Of a stretch of 64,000 nucleotides of DNA, positions 9,578 to 17,876 are shown piece after piece; position 1 is the first letter of the stretch, and each line of letters starts with the position of its first letter. A program made the position numbers and the translations under genes. Below the pieces are notes generated by a model. That model saw only the letters and a list, made by a program, of their open reading frames with translations. It was not told the DNA's origin and did no database searches. The DNA is from Duganella aceris (lineage in GTDB: Bacteria; Pseudomonadota; Gammaproteobacteria; Burkholderiales; Burkholderiaceae_D): positions 310,001-374,000 of the forward strand of contig NZ_JAADJT010000006.1 in NCBI RefSeq assembly GCF_011090165.1, read 5' to 3'.

Positions 9578-10291
9578 ATGAGCAAACTCGAAGGCAAAAA
9601 AGTACTGGTCGTCGGCGGCAGCTCCGGCATCGGCGCGGCGGCGGCCAAGGCGCTGGCGGAATTGGGCGCGGACGTCACCATCGCTTCGCGCGATCCGGCC
9701 AAGTTGCAGGCGGCTGCGGCGCAGATCGGTGGCACGGTCCGCACCGCCGTCCTCGATACGACCAACGATGCGGGACTGGAGGCGTTCTTCGCTGCGCAGG
9801 GCGAATACGATCACGTTGTGATCTCCGCCGCGCAAACGGCGTCCGGCCCGGTGCGGCAACTGCCGCTGGTCGATGCGTATGCGGCGATGAACAGCAAGTT
9901 CTGGGGCGCCTACCGCGTGGCGCGGGCCGCGAGGATCGTTCCCGGCGGTTCGCTGACGCTGGTGTCGGGCTTTCTCGCCGAGCGGCCCAGCAAGACGTCG
10001 GTGCTGCAGGGAGCGATCAACGCGGCGCTGGATGCGTTGGGACGCGGCCTGGCGCTGGAGCTGTCGCCGGTGCGCGTGAATACGGTGTCGCCGGGATTGA
10101 TCGCCACGGAGCTTTGGTCGCGCATGAGCGAGGAGGCGCGCAACAGCATGTTCGAAGGCGCGGCGGCGCGCTTGCCAGCGAAGCGCGTCGGCCAACCGGA
10201 GGATATCGCCAACGCCATCGTGTATCTGGTGACGACGCCGTTCGCCACCGGTTCCACCGTGCTGGTGGACGGTGGTGGCGTGATCGCCTAG
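9578..10291 (+). CDS. Atypical short-chain dehydrogenase/reductase family protein
   Basis: A 237-residue Rossmann protein with the SDR nucleotide motif VVGGSSGIGAA and the C-terminal NTVSPGLIATELW segment. The serine of the catalytic site is visible in GSLTLVSG, but the YxxxK pair is absent: in the expected helix (LQGAINAALDAL) the Tyr and Lys positions appear to be Gln and Asn. A classical SDR redox mechanism is therefore doubtful, although a branch of annotated SDRs shares this feature. The start has TAAGGAG upstream. It is the second gene of the LysR-controlled pair. Catalysis, if any, cannot be assigned. Confidence 0.85.
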   Translation: MSKLEGKKVLVVGGSSGIGAAAAKALAELGADVTIASRDPAKLQAAAAQIGGTVRTAVLDTTNDAGLEAFFAAQGEYDHVVISAAQTASGPVRQLPLVDAYAAMNSKFWGAYRVARAARIVPGGSLTLVSGFLAERPSKTSVLQGAINAALDALGRGLALELSPVRVNTVSPGLIATELWSRMSEEARNSMFEGAAARLPAKRVGQPEDIANAIVYLVTTPFATGSTVLVDGGGVIA

Positions 10292-10316
10292 TGAGCGCCG
10301 AGTGATCGGCTGGGCG

Positions 10317-11462
10317 TCAGGTATTGAGGGTGAACTCGGTGAAGGACGCCTCGTCGGCGGGCTTGGCCGGGGCTTGCGGCTCGGCCTGGGCGGTTTTGCT
10401 GTCCGGGCCATTATTCAAGAGCCACAGCAGATTGGTGGCGGAATCGGCGTTGGCCAGGGCTTCGTCCTGGCTGATCAAACCGTCCTGCACCAGCTTGAGC
10501 AAGGCCAGTTCGAACGATTGCGAGCCGGGCGACATGCTCTTTTCCATCGCTTCCTTGATCTGGCCGATTTCGCCTTTTTCGATCAGGTCGGAGATGTAGC
10601 GCGTGTTGACCATCACTTCGACCGCCGCCGTGCGCGTACCGCCGTTGATCGAGCGGACCAGCCGCTGCGAGACGATGGCCTTGACCGTCGACGACAGATC
10701 CTGCAACAGCGCGGCGCGGTTTTCGATCGGGTAGAAACTGATAATACGGTTTAGCGCGTTATAGCTGTTGTTGGCGTGTAGCGTCGCCAGCACCAGATGG
10801 CCCGACTGCGCGTAGGCCAGCGCCGCCGCCATGGTTTCCTTGTCGCGGATCTCGCCGATCAGGATGCAGTCCGGCGCCTGGCGCATCGAGTTGCGCAGCG
10901 CGGTGTAGAAGTCCTTGGCGTCGCTGCCGATCTCGCGCTGGTTGACGATGGATTTCTTGTTCTTGAACAGATACTCGATCGGATCTTCCAGCGTCAGGAT
11001 ATGGCCCGAGCGCAGTTCGTTGCGGTGATCCAGCATCGAGGCGATGGTGGTCGACTTGCCGGAGCCGGTCGAGCCGACCAGCAGCAGCAGGCCGCGCTTT
11101 TCCATGATCAGGTCCGCCAGGATGGGCGGCAGCTGCAAATCCGCCAGCACCGGGACATTGGCCGGCACGAAGCGGAACACGGCGGAGATGCTGCCGCGCT
11201 GCTTGAACGCGGACAGGCGGAAGCGGCCCAGGTTCGGCACCGATACGCCCATGTTCAGCTCATTGGTCGTGGCCAGTTCCTCCATCTGCGCCGGGGTGGC
11301 GATTTCGGCCAGCAGCGATTGGATGTTGTCCGGTTCGAGCTTTTGCTGGTTGATGGGGATCAGGTTGCCGTTGATTTTGATGTGTACCGGCGAGTTCACC
11401 GCGAAGAACATGTCCGACGCGTTTTTTTCCTTCATCAGCTGGAACAGGCGGTCCATTGCCAT
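10317..11462 (-). CDS. pilU: PilT/PilU-family type IV pilus retraction ATPase, PilU-like
   Basis: A hexameric ATPase of the type IV pilus retraction system, acting at the cytoplasmic base of the pilus. The 381-residue protein has Walker A GSTGSGKSTT, an Asp-box region, Walker B CILIGEIRDKETM and a His-box LATLHANNS. The N-terminus (MDRLFQLMKEKNASDMFFAV) and the C-terminal tail beyond the ATPase core resemble PilU more than PilT. GAGGAG precedes the ATG at 11462. It lies between dapD and the ArsC-like/dapE genes with no other pilus gene nearby. The 146-base gap upstream holds two hairpin repeats. Confidence 0.88.
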   Translation of the reverse strand: MAMDRLFQLMKEKNASDMFFAVNSPVHIKINGNLIPINQQKLEPDNIQSLLAEIATPAQMEELATTNELNMGVSVPNLGRFRLSAFKQRGSISAVFRFVPANVPVLADLQLPPILADLIMEKRGLLLLVGSTGSGKSTTIASMLDHRNELRSGHILTLEDPIEYLFKNKKSIVNQREIGSDAKDFYTALRNSMRQAPDCILIGEIRDKETMAAALAYAQSGHLVLATLHANNSYNALNRIISFYPIENRAALLQDLSSTVKAIVSQRLVRSINGGTRTAAVEVMVNTRYISDLIEKGEIGQIKEAMEKSMSPGSQSFELALLKLVQDGLISQDEALANADSATNLLWLLNNGPDSKTAQAEPQAPAKPADEASFTEFTLNT

Positions 11463-11499
11463 GGCACTCTCCTCAGTTTTACCCCAGAACCTTGATGCC

Positions 11500-11526
11500 G
11501 GGGTCGGACCCGAAGGGTCCGACTCC
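11500..11526. repeat. GGGTCGGACCC-type hairpin repeat, copy 2
   Basis: Inverted repeat with arms at 11500-11511 and 11515-11526 around a 3-base loop, one mismatch between the arms. Same family as the copy at 5025-5054. It lies upstream of pilU. Confidence 0.8.
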
Positions 11527-11564
11527 CTGCCCATGCGTTTGCCGCCGGCCATAGATATGCCGCA

Positions 11565-11591
11565 GGGTCAGACCCTTCATGGGTCTGACCC
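11565..11591. repeat. GGGTCAGACCC-type hairpin repeat, copy 3
   Basis: Perfect inverted repeat with 11-base arms (11565-11575 GGGTCAGACCC and 11581-11591) and a 5-base loop. The arm differs from copies 1 and 2 by an A for G at the centre, and the partner arm carries the compensating T, so pairing is kept. It lies 17 bases from the dapD stop codon. Confidence 0.85.
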
Positions 11592-11608
11592 AGCTTGGCC
11601 GTGCGGGT

Positions 11609-12436
11609 TTAGATACCGCGCAGCAGTTCGTTGATGCCGGTCTTGGAGCGGGTCTGCGCGTCGACGCGCTTGACGATCACCGCGCAGTACAGCGAGTACT
11701 TGCCGTCTTCCGATGGCAGGTTGCCGGAGACGACCACCGAACCGGCAGGCACGCGGCCGTATGTCACTTCGCCGGTGGCGCGGTCGTAGATCTTGGTCGA
11801 CTGGCCGATGTACACGCCCATCGAGATCACCGAGTTCTCTTCGACGATCACGCCTTCGACGATCTCCGAACGGGCGCCAATGAAGCAGTTGTCTTCGATA
11901 ATGGTCGGATTGGCTTGCATTGGTTCCAGCACGCCGCCGATGCCGACGCCGCCGGACAGGTGGACGTTCTTGCCGATCTGGGCGCAGGAACCGACGGTGG
12001 CCCAGGTGTCGACCATCGCGCCCTCATCGACATAGGCGCCGATGTTGACGTAGGAAGGCATCAGCACCACGTTCTTGGCGATGAAGGAGCCGCGACGCGC
12101 GACGGCAGGCGGCACCACGCGGAAGCCGCCCTTGGCGAAATCTTCGGCGGTGTAGTTGGCGAACTTGGTCGGGACCTTGTCGTAGAACTGCATGGTGCCG
12201 TCGGACGGCATCTGCACGTTGTTTTCGAGGCGGAAGGACAGCAGCACGGCTTTCTTGACCCACTGGTTGACCACCCAGTCGCCGCTGGTTTTTTCGGCCA
12301 CGCGGATGGTGCCCGCGTCCAGGCCGGCGATCACGTGCGACACGGCGTCGCGCAGTTCGGCGGCGCCGTTGGCCGGGTTGATGTTGGCGCGGTCGTCCCA
12401 GGCCTGGTCGATGATGTTCTGGAGTTGTTGGGTCAT
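11609..12436 (-). CDS. dapD: 2,3,4,5-tetrahydropyridine-2,6-dicarboxylate N-succinyltransferase DapD
   Basis: Transfers succinyl from succinyl-CoA to tetrahydrodipicolinate in the lysine/diaminopimelate pathway. The 275-residue protein has a helical N-terminus and then a left-handed beta-helix of hexapeptide repeats over residues about 105-230 (for example [20 protein letters not shown]). The segment [17 protein letters not shown] is typical of the family. It lies 9 bases after dapC and is certainly in the same operon. Confidence 0.97.
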   Translation of the reverse strand: MTQQLQNIIDQAWDDRANINPANGAAELRDAVSHVIAGLDAGTIRVAEKTSGDWVVNQWVKKAVLLSFRLENNVQMPSDGTMQFYDKVPTKFANYTAEDFAKGGFRVVPPAVARRGSFIAKNVVLMPSYVNIGAYVDEGAMVDTWATVGSCAQIGKNVHLSGGVGIGGVLEPMQANPTIIEDNCFIGARSEIVEGVIVEENSVISMGVYIGQSTKIYDRATGEVTYGRVPAGSVVVSGNLPSEDGKYSLYCAVIVKRVDAQTRSKTGINELLRGI

Positions 12437-12445
12437 GATGTACTC

Positions 12446-13660
12446 TTATTTGTTGAGGGTTTTGCAGAATTGGACGATGCGGCGCGCGGCTTCCAGGCCT
12501 TCTTCCGTCTCGGCGACCAGCGCCATGCGGATGCGGTTGCGGCCCGGATTCAGCCCATGGGCTTCGCGCGCCAGGTAGCTGCCCGGCAGCACCGTGACAT
12601 TATATTCGGCGTACAGGCGCTGGGCGAATTCGGTGTCCGACAAGCCGGTCTGGCTGACATCGGCCCACAGGTAGAAGCCGGCGTCCGGCAATTCGACCTG
12701 CATGACTTCCTGCAGCAGCGGCGTGATGGCGCTGAATTTGGCGCGGTATTGTTCGCGGTTCTGTTCGACATGGGTCTCGTCGTTCCAGGCCGCGATCGAC
12801 GCAGCTTGCACGGAAGGGCTCATGGCGCCGCCGTGATAGGTGCGGTACAACAGGAATTTTTTCAGCACGTCGGCGTCGCCGGCGACGAAGCCGGAGCGCA
12901 TGCCGGGCACATTGGAGCGCTTGGACAGGCTGCTGAACACCACCAGCCGCGCATACGGCTTGTCGATGGTCGACAGGCCGAGCGTGTGCGCCGCTTCCAG
13001 CGCGCCCAGCGGCGCCTGCTCGCCGTGATAGATCTCGGAGTAGCACTCGTCGGCGGCGATGATGAAGTTGTAGCGCTCGGACAGGGCGAACAGGTTCTCC
13101 CAGTCGGTCAGCGTCAGCACGGCGCCGGTTGGATTGCCCGGGGAGCACAGGAACAGCAGCGAGACGCGCTCCCACACCGAGGCGGGGATGCTGTCGTAGT
13201 CGCAGCCGAAATTGCGGGCCGGGTCGGAATTGACGAAGTACGGCTCGGCGCCGGCCAGGTAGGCCGCGCCTTCGTAGATCTGGTAGAACGGATTCGGGCA
13301 CACCACCAGCGATTTGGCCGCCGGATCGATCACGGTCTGGGCCAGCGCGAACAGCGCCTCGCGCGAGCCGTTCACCGGCAGCACCTGGGTGGCGGGGTTC
13401 AATGGCGGGATGCCGTAACGGCGTTCCAGCCAGCCGGCGATCGCGCCACGCAGCGCTTCCGAGCCGATGGTGGTCGGATACGAGGCCAGGCCGTCGACGT
13501 TGTCGATCAGCGCCTGCTGGATAAACTTCGGCGTCGGGTGCTTGGGTTCACCCATGCCCAGGCTGATGGCTTTATGCTGTGGGCTGGCGGTCACCTGCGC
13601 GAACAGCTGGCGCAGTTTTTCGAACGGATAGGGTTGCAGCTTGTCGAGATGTGGATTCAC
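12446..13660 (-). CDS. dapC: Succinyldiaminopimelate transaminase DapC
   Basis: PLP-dependent class I aminotransferase, 404 residues, that converts N-succinyl-2-amino-6-ketopimelate to N-succinyl-diaminopimelate. The opening (LDKLQPYPFEKLRQLF) and the substrate-site segments MGEPKHPTP and YPTTIG are typical of DapC. The PLP lysine is in SSLSKRSNVPGMRSGF. It is the first gene of the minus-strand dapC-dapD operon, and about 128 bases separate it from the divergent DUF4153 gene. Confidence 0.95.
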   Translation of the reverse strand: MNPHLDKLQPYPFEKLRQLFAQVTASPQHKAISLGMGEPKHPTPKFIQQALIDNVDGLASYPTTIGSEALRGAIAGWLERRYGIPPLNPATQVLPVNGSREALFALAQTVIDPAAKSLVVCPNPFYQIYEGAAYLAGAEPYFVNSDPARNFGCDYDSIPASVWERVSLLFLCSPGNPTGAVLTLTDWENLFALSERYNFIIAADECYSEIYHGEQAPLGALEAAHTLGLSTIDKPYARLVVFSSLSKRSNVPGMRSGFVAGDADVLKKFLLYRTYHGGAMSPSVQAASIAAWNDETHVEQNREQYRAKFSAITPLLQEVMQVELPDAGFYLWADVSQTGLSDTEFAQRLYAEYNVTVLPGSYLAREAHGLNPGRNRIRMALVAETEEGLEAARRIVQFCKTLNK

Positions 13661-13788
13661 GTGGCGGGACCGGGTGCGGATCGTTGAAAAAGAGTGCGGC
13701 TAAGGCGGTGATTATAGCGCCTCCACCCTGTCAGGTCATCCATGCTAAATTATTAAAATAATTGAAATGCCAATTGCGAGGGCTGTAC

Positions 13789-15588
13789 ATGGAACAAAAC
13801 GACACGGGACTGGGCGAGCAGGTCAGCCGGCGGGTGATGGCGCTGCGGCTGTTGACTGGGTTGGTACAGGGCGCGCTGCTGTATTGGCTCTACCGCGCCG
13901 GCAAGGACGGTTTCTGGCCTGCCTCGGCGCCGTATGTCATGACGCCGCTGTTCCTGCTGGCCCTGATGGTGCCGGCGGTGCTGATCTCCAGCCTGGGTCA
14001 CATGGCGCCGAAAAGGACCGCGCAGTGGACGCTGGCGGTCGCCGCCGTGTTGCTGCTGCTGTCGCTGCACGACGCGTGGCGCTCGGCGGGCGCCGGCTTG
14101 CTCGACACCGGTCTTTACGGCAGGCCGGAGCGCTTCATGCCGTCCTGGCCCCTGCTGCAGTTCGGCGCGGTGTTCGTCTACATCGCGCATTCGCTGGCGA
14201 TGGCGGCGGCGCTGGACCGGCGCCGTATCGCGAGCTACTCCAGCTATTTCGAGATGGCGTGGAAGCTGGCGGTGCAGCTGATGTTTTCGGTTTTCTTCGT
14301 CGGCGCGCTGTGGCTGGTACTGTGGATGGGGGCCGGCTTGTTCTCCATGGTCAAGCTGGACTTCTTCAAGGAGTTGCTGCAAAAGGCCTGGTTCGTGGTG
14401 CCGGTCATCTGCTTCGCCTGGTCCTGCGCGATGCATGTCACCGACGTGCGGCCTTCCATCGTGCGCGGCATCCGTACGCTGTTGCTGGTGCTGGCGTCGT
14501 GGATACTGCCGGTGGCGACGCTGATCATCTGCGGCTTCCTGTGCAGCCTTCCGTTCACCGGTCTGGACGCGCTGTGGGGCACCCGCCATGCGACCTCGCT
14601 GCTGCTGACCGCGATCGCGATGCTGGTGGTGCTGATCAACGCCGCCTTCCAGAACGGCGAGGCCAAGGCGGCGCTGGCGATCCGCGTCAGCGCGCGCACG
14701 GCGGCGATCGTGATCCTGCCGCTGACCGGCATCGCCATTTATGCGCTGGGCTTGCGGGTGCACGACTACGGCTGGACCACGGACCGCATCGTCGCTGCGG
14801 CGTGCCTGGTGGTGGCCAGCTGCTACGCGGGCGGTTACCAGTGGGCGGCGCACCGCTACGACACCTGGCTGTGCCCCATCGCCAAGGTCAATATCGCGAC
14901 CGCGTTCGTGGTGCTGGCGGTGCTGCTGGCGTTGTTCACGCCGATCGCCGACCCGGCGCGGATCTCGGTCAACAATCAGATGGCGCGCCTCGCCAGCGGC
15001 CGCACGACGCCGGAGAAATTCGATTTCCGCTATCTGCGCTTCGAGGGCCAGCGGTATGGACAGGAGGCGCTGGCACAGCTGGCGCGCTCCGATGTGAAGC
15101 TGGTCGCCGAGAAGGCCACGGCGGCGCTGAAGACGACCAACCGCTGGCAGAGCGGCAAGGTGGTCATCACCGCCGCTTCGATCGTCGACAACGTCACCGT
15201 CTGGCCGGCATCGGCCAAGCTGCCGGCCAGTTTCGTCGCGCAGAAGTGGTCGGACTTACCGGAGCCTCAGCAGCCGCAATGCCTGAGCGGCGCGGATCAG
15301 AAATGCGAGGCTTTGCTGCTGGATGCCGACGGCGACGGCAAGCAGGAAGTGATGCTGTTCGGCGCCGGATATGGGAACGGTGTGCTGTATGCCGAGGACC
15401 AGACGGGCAAGTGGTCGCTGGTGGCACACCTGGCCGGAGGATGCGGCGAGGTGCGGGCCAGGCTGAGGGCGGGGCAGTTCGCGCTGGCGGCTTCGCGCTG
15501 GAAGGCGCTGGACATCGGCAGTGTGCGGCTTCAGTTCCTGCCCGAGTTCGCGCCGGAGGACTGCAAGACGCTCAAGGCGGCGCAGTAG
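13789..15588 (+). CDS. DUF4153 domain-containing membrane protein
   Basis: A 599-residue protein with about ten to twelve membrane helices in the first 400 residues and a soluble C-terminal domain (from about residue 410) that is probably periplasmic. The membrane part matches the DUF4153 pattern, with charged loops such as YRAGKDGFWPASAPYV and KLDFFKELLQKAW. Residues about 500-560 contain LLLDADGDGKQEVMLFG, which resembles a calcium-binding FG-GAP-like loop. The function is unknown. The ATG at 13789 has GAGGG upstream. Its 3' end overlaps the convergent merR gene by 17 bases. Confidence 0.8.
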   Translation: MEQNDTGLGEQVSRRVMALRLLTGLVQGALLYWLYRAGKDGFWPASAPYVMTPLFLLALMVPAVLISSLGHMAPKRTAQWTLAVAAVLLLLSLHDAWRSAGAGLLDTGLYGRPERFMPSWPLLQFGAVFVYIAHSLAMAAALDRRRIASYSSYFEMAWKLAVQLMFSVFFVGALWLVLWMGAGLFSMVKLDFFKELLQKAWFVVPVICFAWSCAMHVTDVRPSIVRGIRTLLLVLASWILPVATLIICGFLCSLPFTGLDALWGTRHATSLLLTAIAMLVVLINAAFQNGEAKAALAIRVSARTAAIVILPLTGIAIYALGLRVHDYGWTTDRIVAAACLVVASCYAGGYQWAAHRYDTWLCPIAKVNIATAFVVLAVLLALFTPIADPARISVNNQMARLASGRTTPEKFDFRYLRFEGQRYGQEALAQLARSDVKLVAEKATAALKTTNRWQSGKVVITAASIVDNVTVWPASAKLPASFVAQKWSDLPEPQQPQCLSGADQKCEALLLDADGDGKQEVMLFGAGYGNGVLYAEDQTGKWSLVAHLAGGCGEVRARLRAGQFALAASRWKALDIGSVRLQFLPEFAPEDCKTLKAAQ

Positions 15589-15952
15589 GCGCGGCGGCCT
15601 GTAGCGGGCAGGTAGCCATATTCTCGCCCAGGCGGCGGGCGAGTTCGCCGCGCAGGGACTGCAGGCCTTCGATGCGCTGGTCGATATCGGTCAGCTTGCG
15701 TTCCAGCGCGGCGCGCAGCTGCGGCGCAGAGGCGTCCGGCTCCGCCAGCAGCGGCAGGTCGGCTTCGATCTCGCTCAAGGTGAAGCCCAGGGTCTGCGCC
15801 AGCCGGATGTAGCGCAGCCAGTCCACCGCTTCCGGCGGATAGTCGCGGTAGCCGTTGGCGCTGCGGCGCGCGCGCAGCAGTCCGCGCTTCTCATAGAAGC
15901 GCAAGGTGTCGCGGCTTAGTCCCGTGGCGTCAGCGATTTCTCCGATTTGCAT
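15572..15952 (-). CDS. MerR-family transcriptional regulator
   Basis: A 126-residue MerR regulator. The N-terminal winged helix reads MQIGEIADATGLSRDTLRFYEKRGLL, followed by the dimerisation coiled coil (residues about 75-112). A single Cys near the C-terminus (MATCPLQ) is not enough to call a metal or redox sensor. It is divergent from a small membrane-protein gene, with a MerR-type promoter between them. Confidence 0.9.
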   Translation of the reverse strand: MQIGEIADATGLSRDTLRFYEKRGLLRARRSANGYRDYPPEAVDWLRYIRLAQTLGFTLSEIEADLPLLAEPDASAPQLRAALERKLTDIDQRIEGLQSLRGELARRLGENMATCPLQAAAPTAPP

Positions 15953-15972
15953 GCATGCTCTCCAAATATCGC

Positions 15973-16004
15973 TTGACCCTGGAGTTTACTCCAGGCTTTA
16001 GCAT
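15973..16004 (+). promoter_or_regulatory. MerR-type promoter and operator
   Basis: TTGACC at 15973-15978 is followed by a perfect dyad, CCTGGAGT-TT-ACTCCAGG at 15978-15995, and a -10-like TTAGCA/TAGCAT at 15998-16004. The 19-20 base spacing with a dyad inside it is the arrangement bent by MerR proteins. It points towards the small membrane gene at 16031. Confidence 0.7.
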
Positions 16005-16030
16005 GGCTGCACCATATCTCAGGAGACGTC

Positions 16031-16426
16031 ATGCTCAACCCTTCAACCTTCCGCAAAATTGTCCTCGGCAGCGCGGTCTACGACTTGCTTGTGACTGCGC
16101 CATTCGCCACGCCGTGGAGTTTCGCCTTCGTGCACGCGCAACTGGACGGCGTCAATCAGCAGCTGGGCGGCGCCGCGCTGCCGGCTTTTGCGCCGTTCCA
16201 TGTGCTGTTCGCCTGCCTGCTGGGCAGCGTGGTGCTGGTGTGGGCGCTGCTGCGCATCAGCGATCCGCAACAGCGCTTCGGCCGTTTCGACGGCGTGGCG
16301 CGGTTGTTGTTCTCGACCTGGATGGTGTGGGCGCTGGCGGTCACCGGCTCGCCGCTGCTTTGGCTGTTTATCGTGCCGGAGGTGGCGTTCGGCGTGGCGC
16401 AATGGCTGCCGGTCAGGCGGCTTTGA
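16031..16426 (+). CDS. Small four-helix membrane protein, probable MerR target
   Basis: A 131-residue hydrophobic protein with about four predicted membrane helices (around residues 10-28, 52-72, 85-105 and 108-124). I do not recognise a family motif. It is preceded by a MerR-type promoter and divergent from merR, so it is probably the regulator's target. AGGAGACGTC lies upstream of the ATG. Its end overlaps the convergent M19 peptidase gene by 14 bases. A transport or stress role is possible, but nothing in the sequence shows it. Confidence 0.75.
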   Translation: MLNPSTFRKIVLGSAVYDLLVTAPFATPWSFAFVHAQLDGVNQQLGGAALPAFAPFHVLFACLLGSVVLVWALLRISDPQQRFGRFDGVARLLFSTWMVWALAVTGSPLLWLFIVPEVAFGVAQWLPVRRL

Positions 16427-17402
16427 GCAGCGCCTGCGGCTTGCTCCAGACCTGCTGCGCGACGCGCATCATGTTGCGGCCCAGGACTTGCGCGACATCC
16501 GATTCGCTCATGCCGACCCTGCGCAGCGCTGCCGGCAGTTCGCGCCAGACCTCCGGCGCGGTGAAGGTAGGCGGCTTGTCCATGTTGTAGCCGGCGGCGG
16601 CGGGCCACCAGTGGCCGGGATCGAAGTCGCCGGGCGGCGTGTCGTCCAGGTCCGGCTGGCTGAAGCAGATATCGAGGCCGATGCCGGCGTGCGCGACGCC
16701 CACCAGGTCGGCGATGTAGGCCGCATGGCGCGCGACGTCGTCGGCGCCCGGCCGCTCGCTGCCGATGAAGAACGACAGACCGGATACGCACACCACGCCG
16801 CCGGTGGCGGAGCAGGCGCGGATCTGTTCATCGGTGACGTTGCGGCCGTGCTGCACCAGCGTGTACGGGTTGGCGTGGCTGAAGATCACCGGCTGCGACG
16901 AGGCTTCCATGATTTCGAGGCTGCACAGGCGGCCGGTGTGCGAGCAGTCCATCAGGATGCCGGCGCCGTTGACCGCTTCCACCATGCGCTGGCCCAGTGC
17001 GGTCAGGCCGCGCGGTTCGTCGTGGCAGCCGTCGGCGACGCTGTTGTTGCGGTTGTAGGCGAAGTGGATCTGGCGCACGCCCAGTTGTGCGTACAGGTCG
17101 ACCATGTCCGGCTGGTCGAGCAGCGGCGCCGAGCCTTCCAGGTCGAAGGTGATGGCGATACGGCCGTCGGCCGCAGCCTGGATGATGTCGTCGACGCTGG
17201 AGACCAGCGCGTAACGCTCAGGATCGGCGGCGATGGTGGCGCGGTAGCCTGCGATCACCGACATCACTTGCGACAGCGGATTCATGTCGGCGCCGACGTT
17301 GAGCGATACATAGTTCACCCCCGCGGCGTGCAGCCGGCGGACGGGCGTGAAATCGGCCTGTGGGTGTTGTGGCAGGCAGGCGTGGGCGTCCCAGTTGATC
17401 AT
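16413..17402 (-). CDS. M19 (membrane dipeptidase-like) family protein
   Basis: A 329-residue TIM-barrel protein of the renal dipeptidase family, which hydrolyses dipeptides with two zinc ions. Visible matches are FDLEGSAPL (bridging Glu), DCSHTGRL and FSHANP (zinc His), and GIGLDICF. The first metal motif, normally HxD, reads DAHACLP, so the Asp ligand is replaced by Cys. No signal peptide is seen, so it is probably cytoplasmic. The ATG at 17402 is preferred; a TTG at 17420 would add six residues. Confidence 0.87.
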   Translation of the reverse strand: MINWDAHACLPQHPQADFTPVRRLHAAGVNYVSLNVGADMNPLSQVMSVIAGYRATIAADPERYALVSSVDDIIQAAADGRIAITFDLEGSAPLLDQPDMVDLYAQLGVRQIHFAYNRNNSVADGCHDEPRGLTALGQRMVEAVNGAGILMDCSHTGRLCSLEIMEASSQPVIFSHANPYTLVQHGRNVTDEQIRACSATGGVVCVSGLSFFIGSERPGADDVARHAAYIADLVGVAHAGIGLDICFSQPDLDDTPPGDFDPGHWWPAAAGYNMDKPPTFTAPEVWRELPAALRRVGMSESDVAQVLGRNMMRVAQQVWSKPQALLKAA

Positions 17403-17471
17403 GGCATTTTTCTTTATCAAATAAGCTATTTTGCATCATAATGAAGGCAGTGTCTAACCAGGGGTAGTCAC

Positions 17472-17834
17472 ATGCGCGCATTGTTGTTGATAATGTCCGT
17501 TTTGTCCGTTGCGGCCTTCGCCGGTGAAGCGAAGAAGGATGCTTTTTTGGACGCTCCGCTCGACGCCGGGGCCTTGCAGGGCCGCGTCGATCCGGCGGTC
17601 AGCAAAGCCATTGCCGAGGTGTTGGCGGCCGAGGCGCAGCCGCTGCCGACTTATACAACCAGCGTTGCGTTCAGCGCGCCACGGTCCGATACCATGACCG
17701 CCGCCTTCATCGAGGCGAAGGTGCCGGACTGTCTGCATTCGGAGGGATTGAAGCGGCAGCCGACGTTTTTCCTGACCGGTTATCTGGCGCTGCCGTTCAT
17801 CCCCATCGCCAAGCTGCGGGGGAAATGCATCTAG
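17472..17834 (+). CDS. Small secreted protein of unknown function
   Basis: A 120-residue protein with a clear signal peptide (MRALLLIMSVLSVAAFAG) and a mature part of about 100 residues. No known motif. Two Cys (in PDCLHSEG and at the C-terminal GKCI) could form a disulfide. The hydrophobic stretch FFLTGYLALPFIPIA near the C-terminus may insert in or contact the membrane. It is divergent from the M19 gene and precedes the helicase gene by 42 bases, which probably has its own promoter. Confidence 0.65.
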   Translation: MRALLLIMSVLSVAAFAGEAKKDAFLDAPLDAGALQGRVDPAVSKAIAEVLAAEAQPLPTYTTSVAFSAPRSDTMTAAFIEAKVPDCLHSEGLKRQPTFFLTGYLALPFIPIAKLRGKCI

Positions 17835-17876
17835 CATGCTTTATACTGTGGGCTTCTACCAATAATTAAGGCCGAC

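Noticed and set aside
11579..13687. 702-codon open frame opposite dapC-dapD
   Set aside because: It is a GC-driven shadow of two certain genes and has no protein family character.
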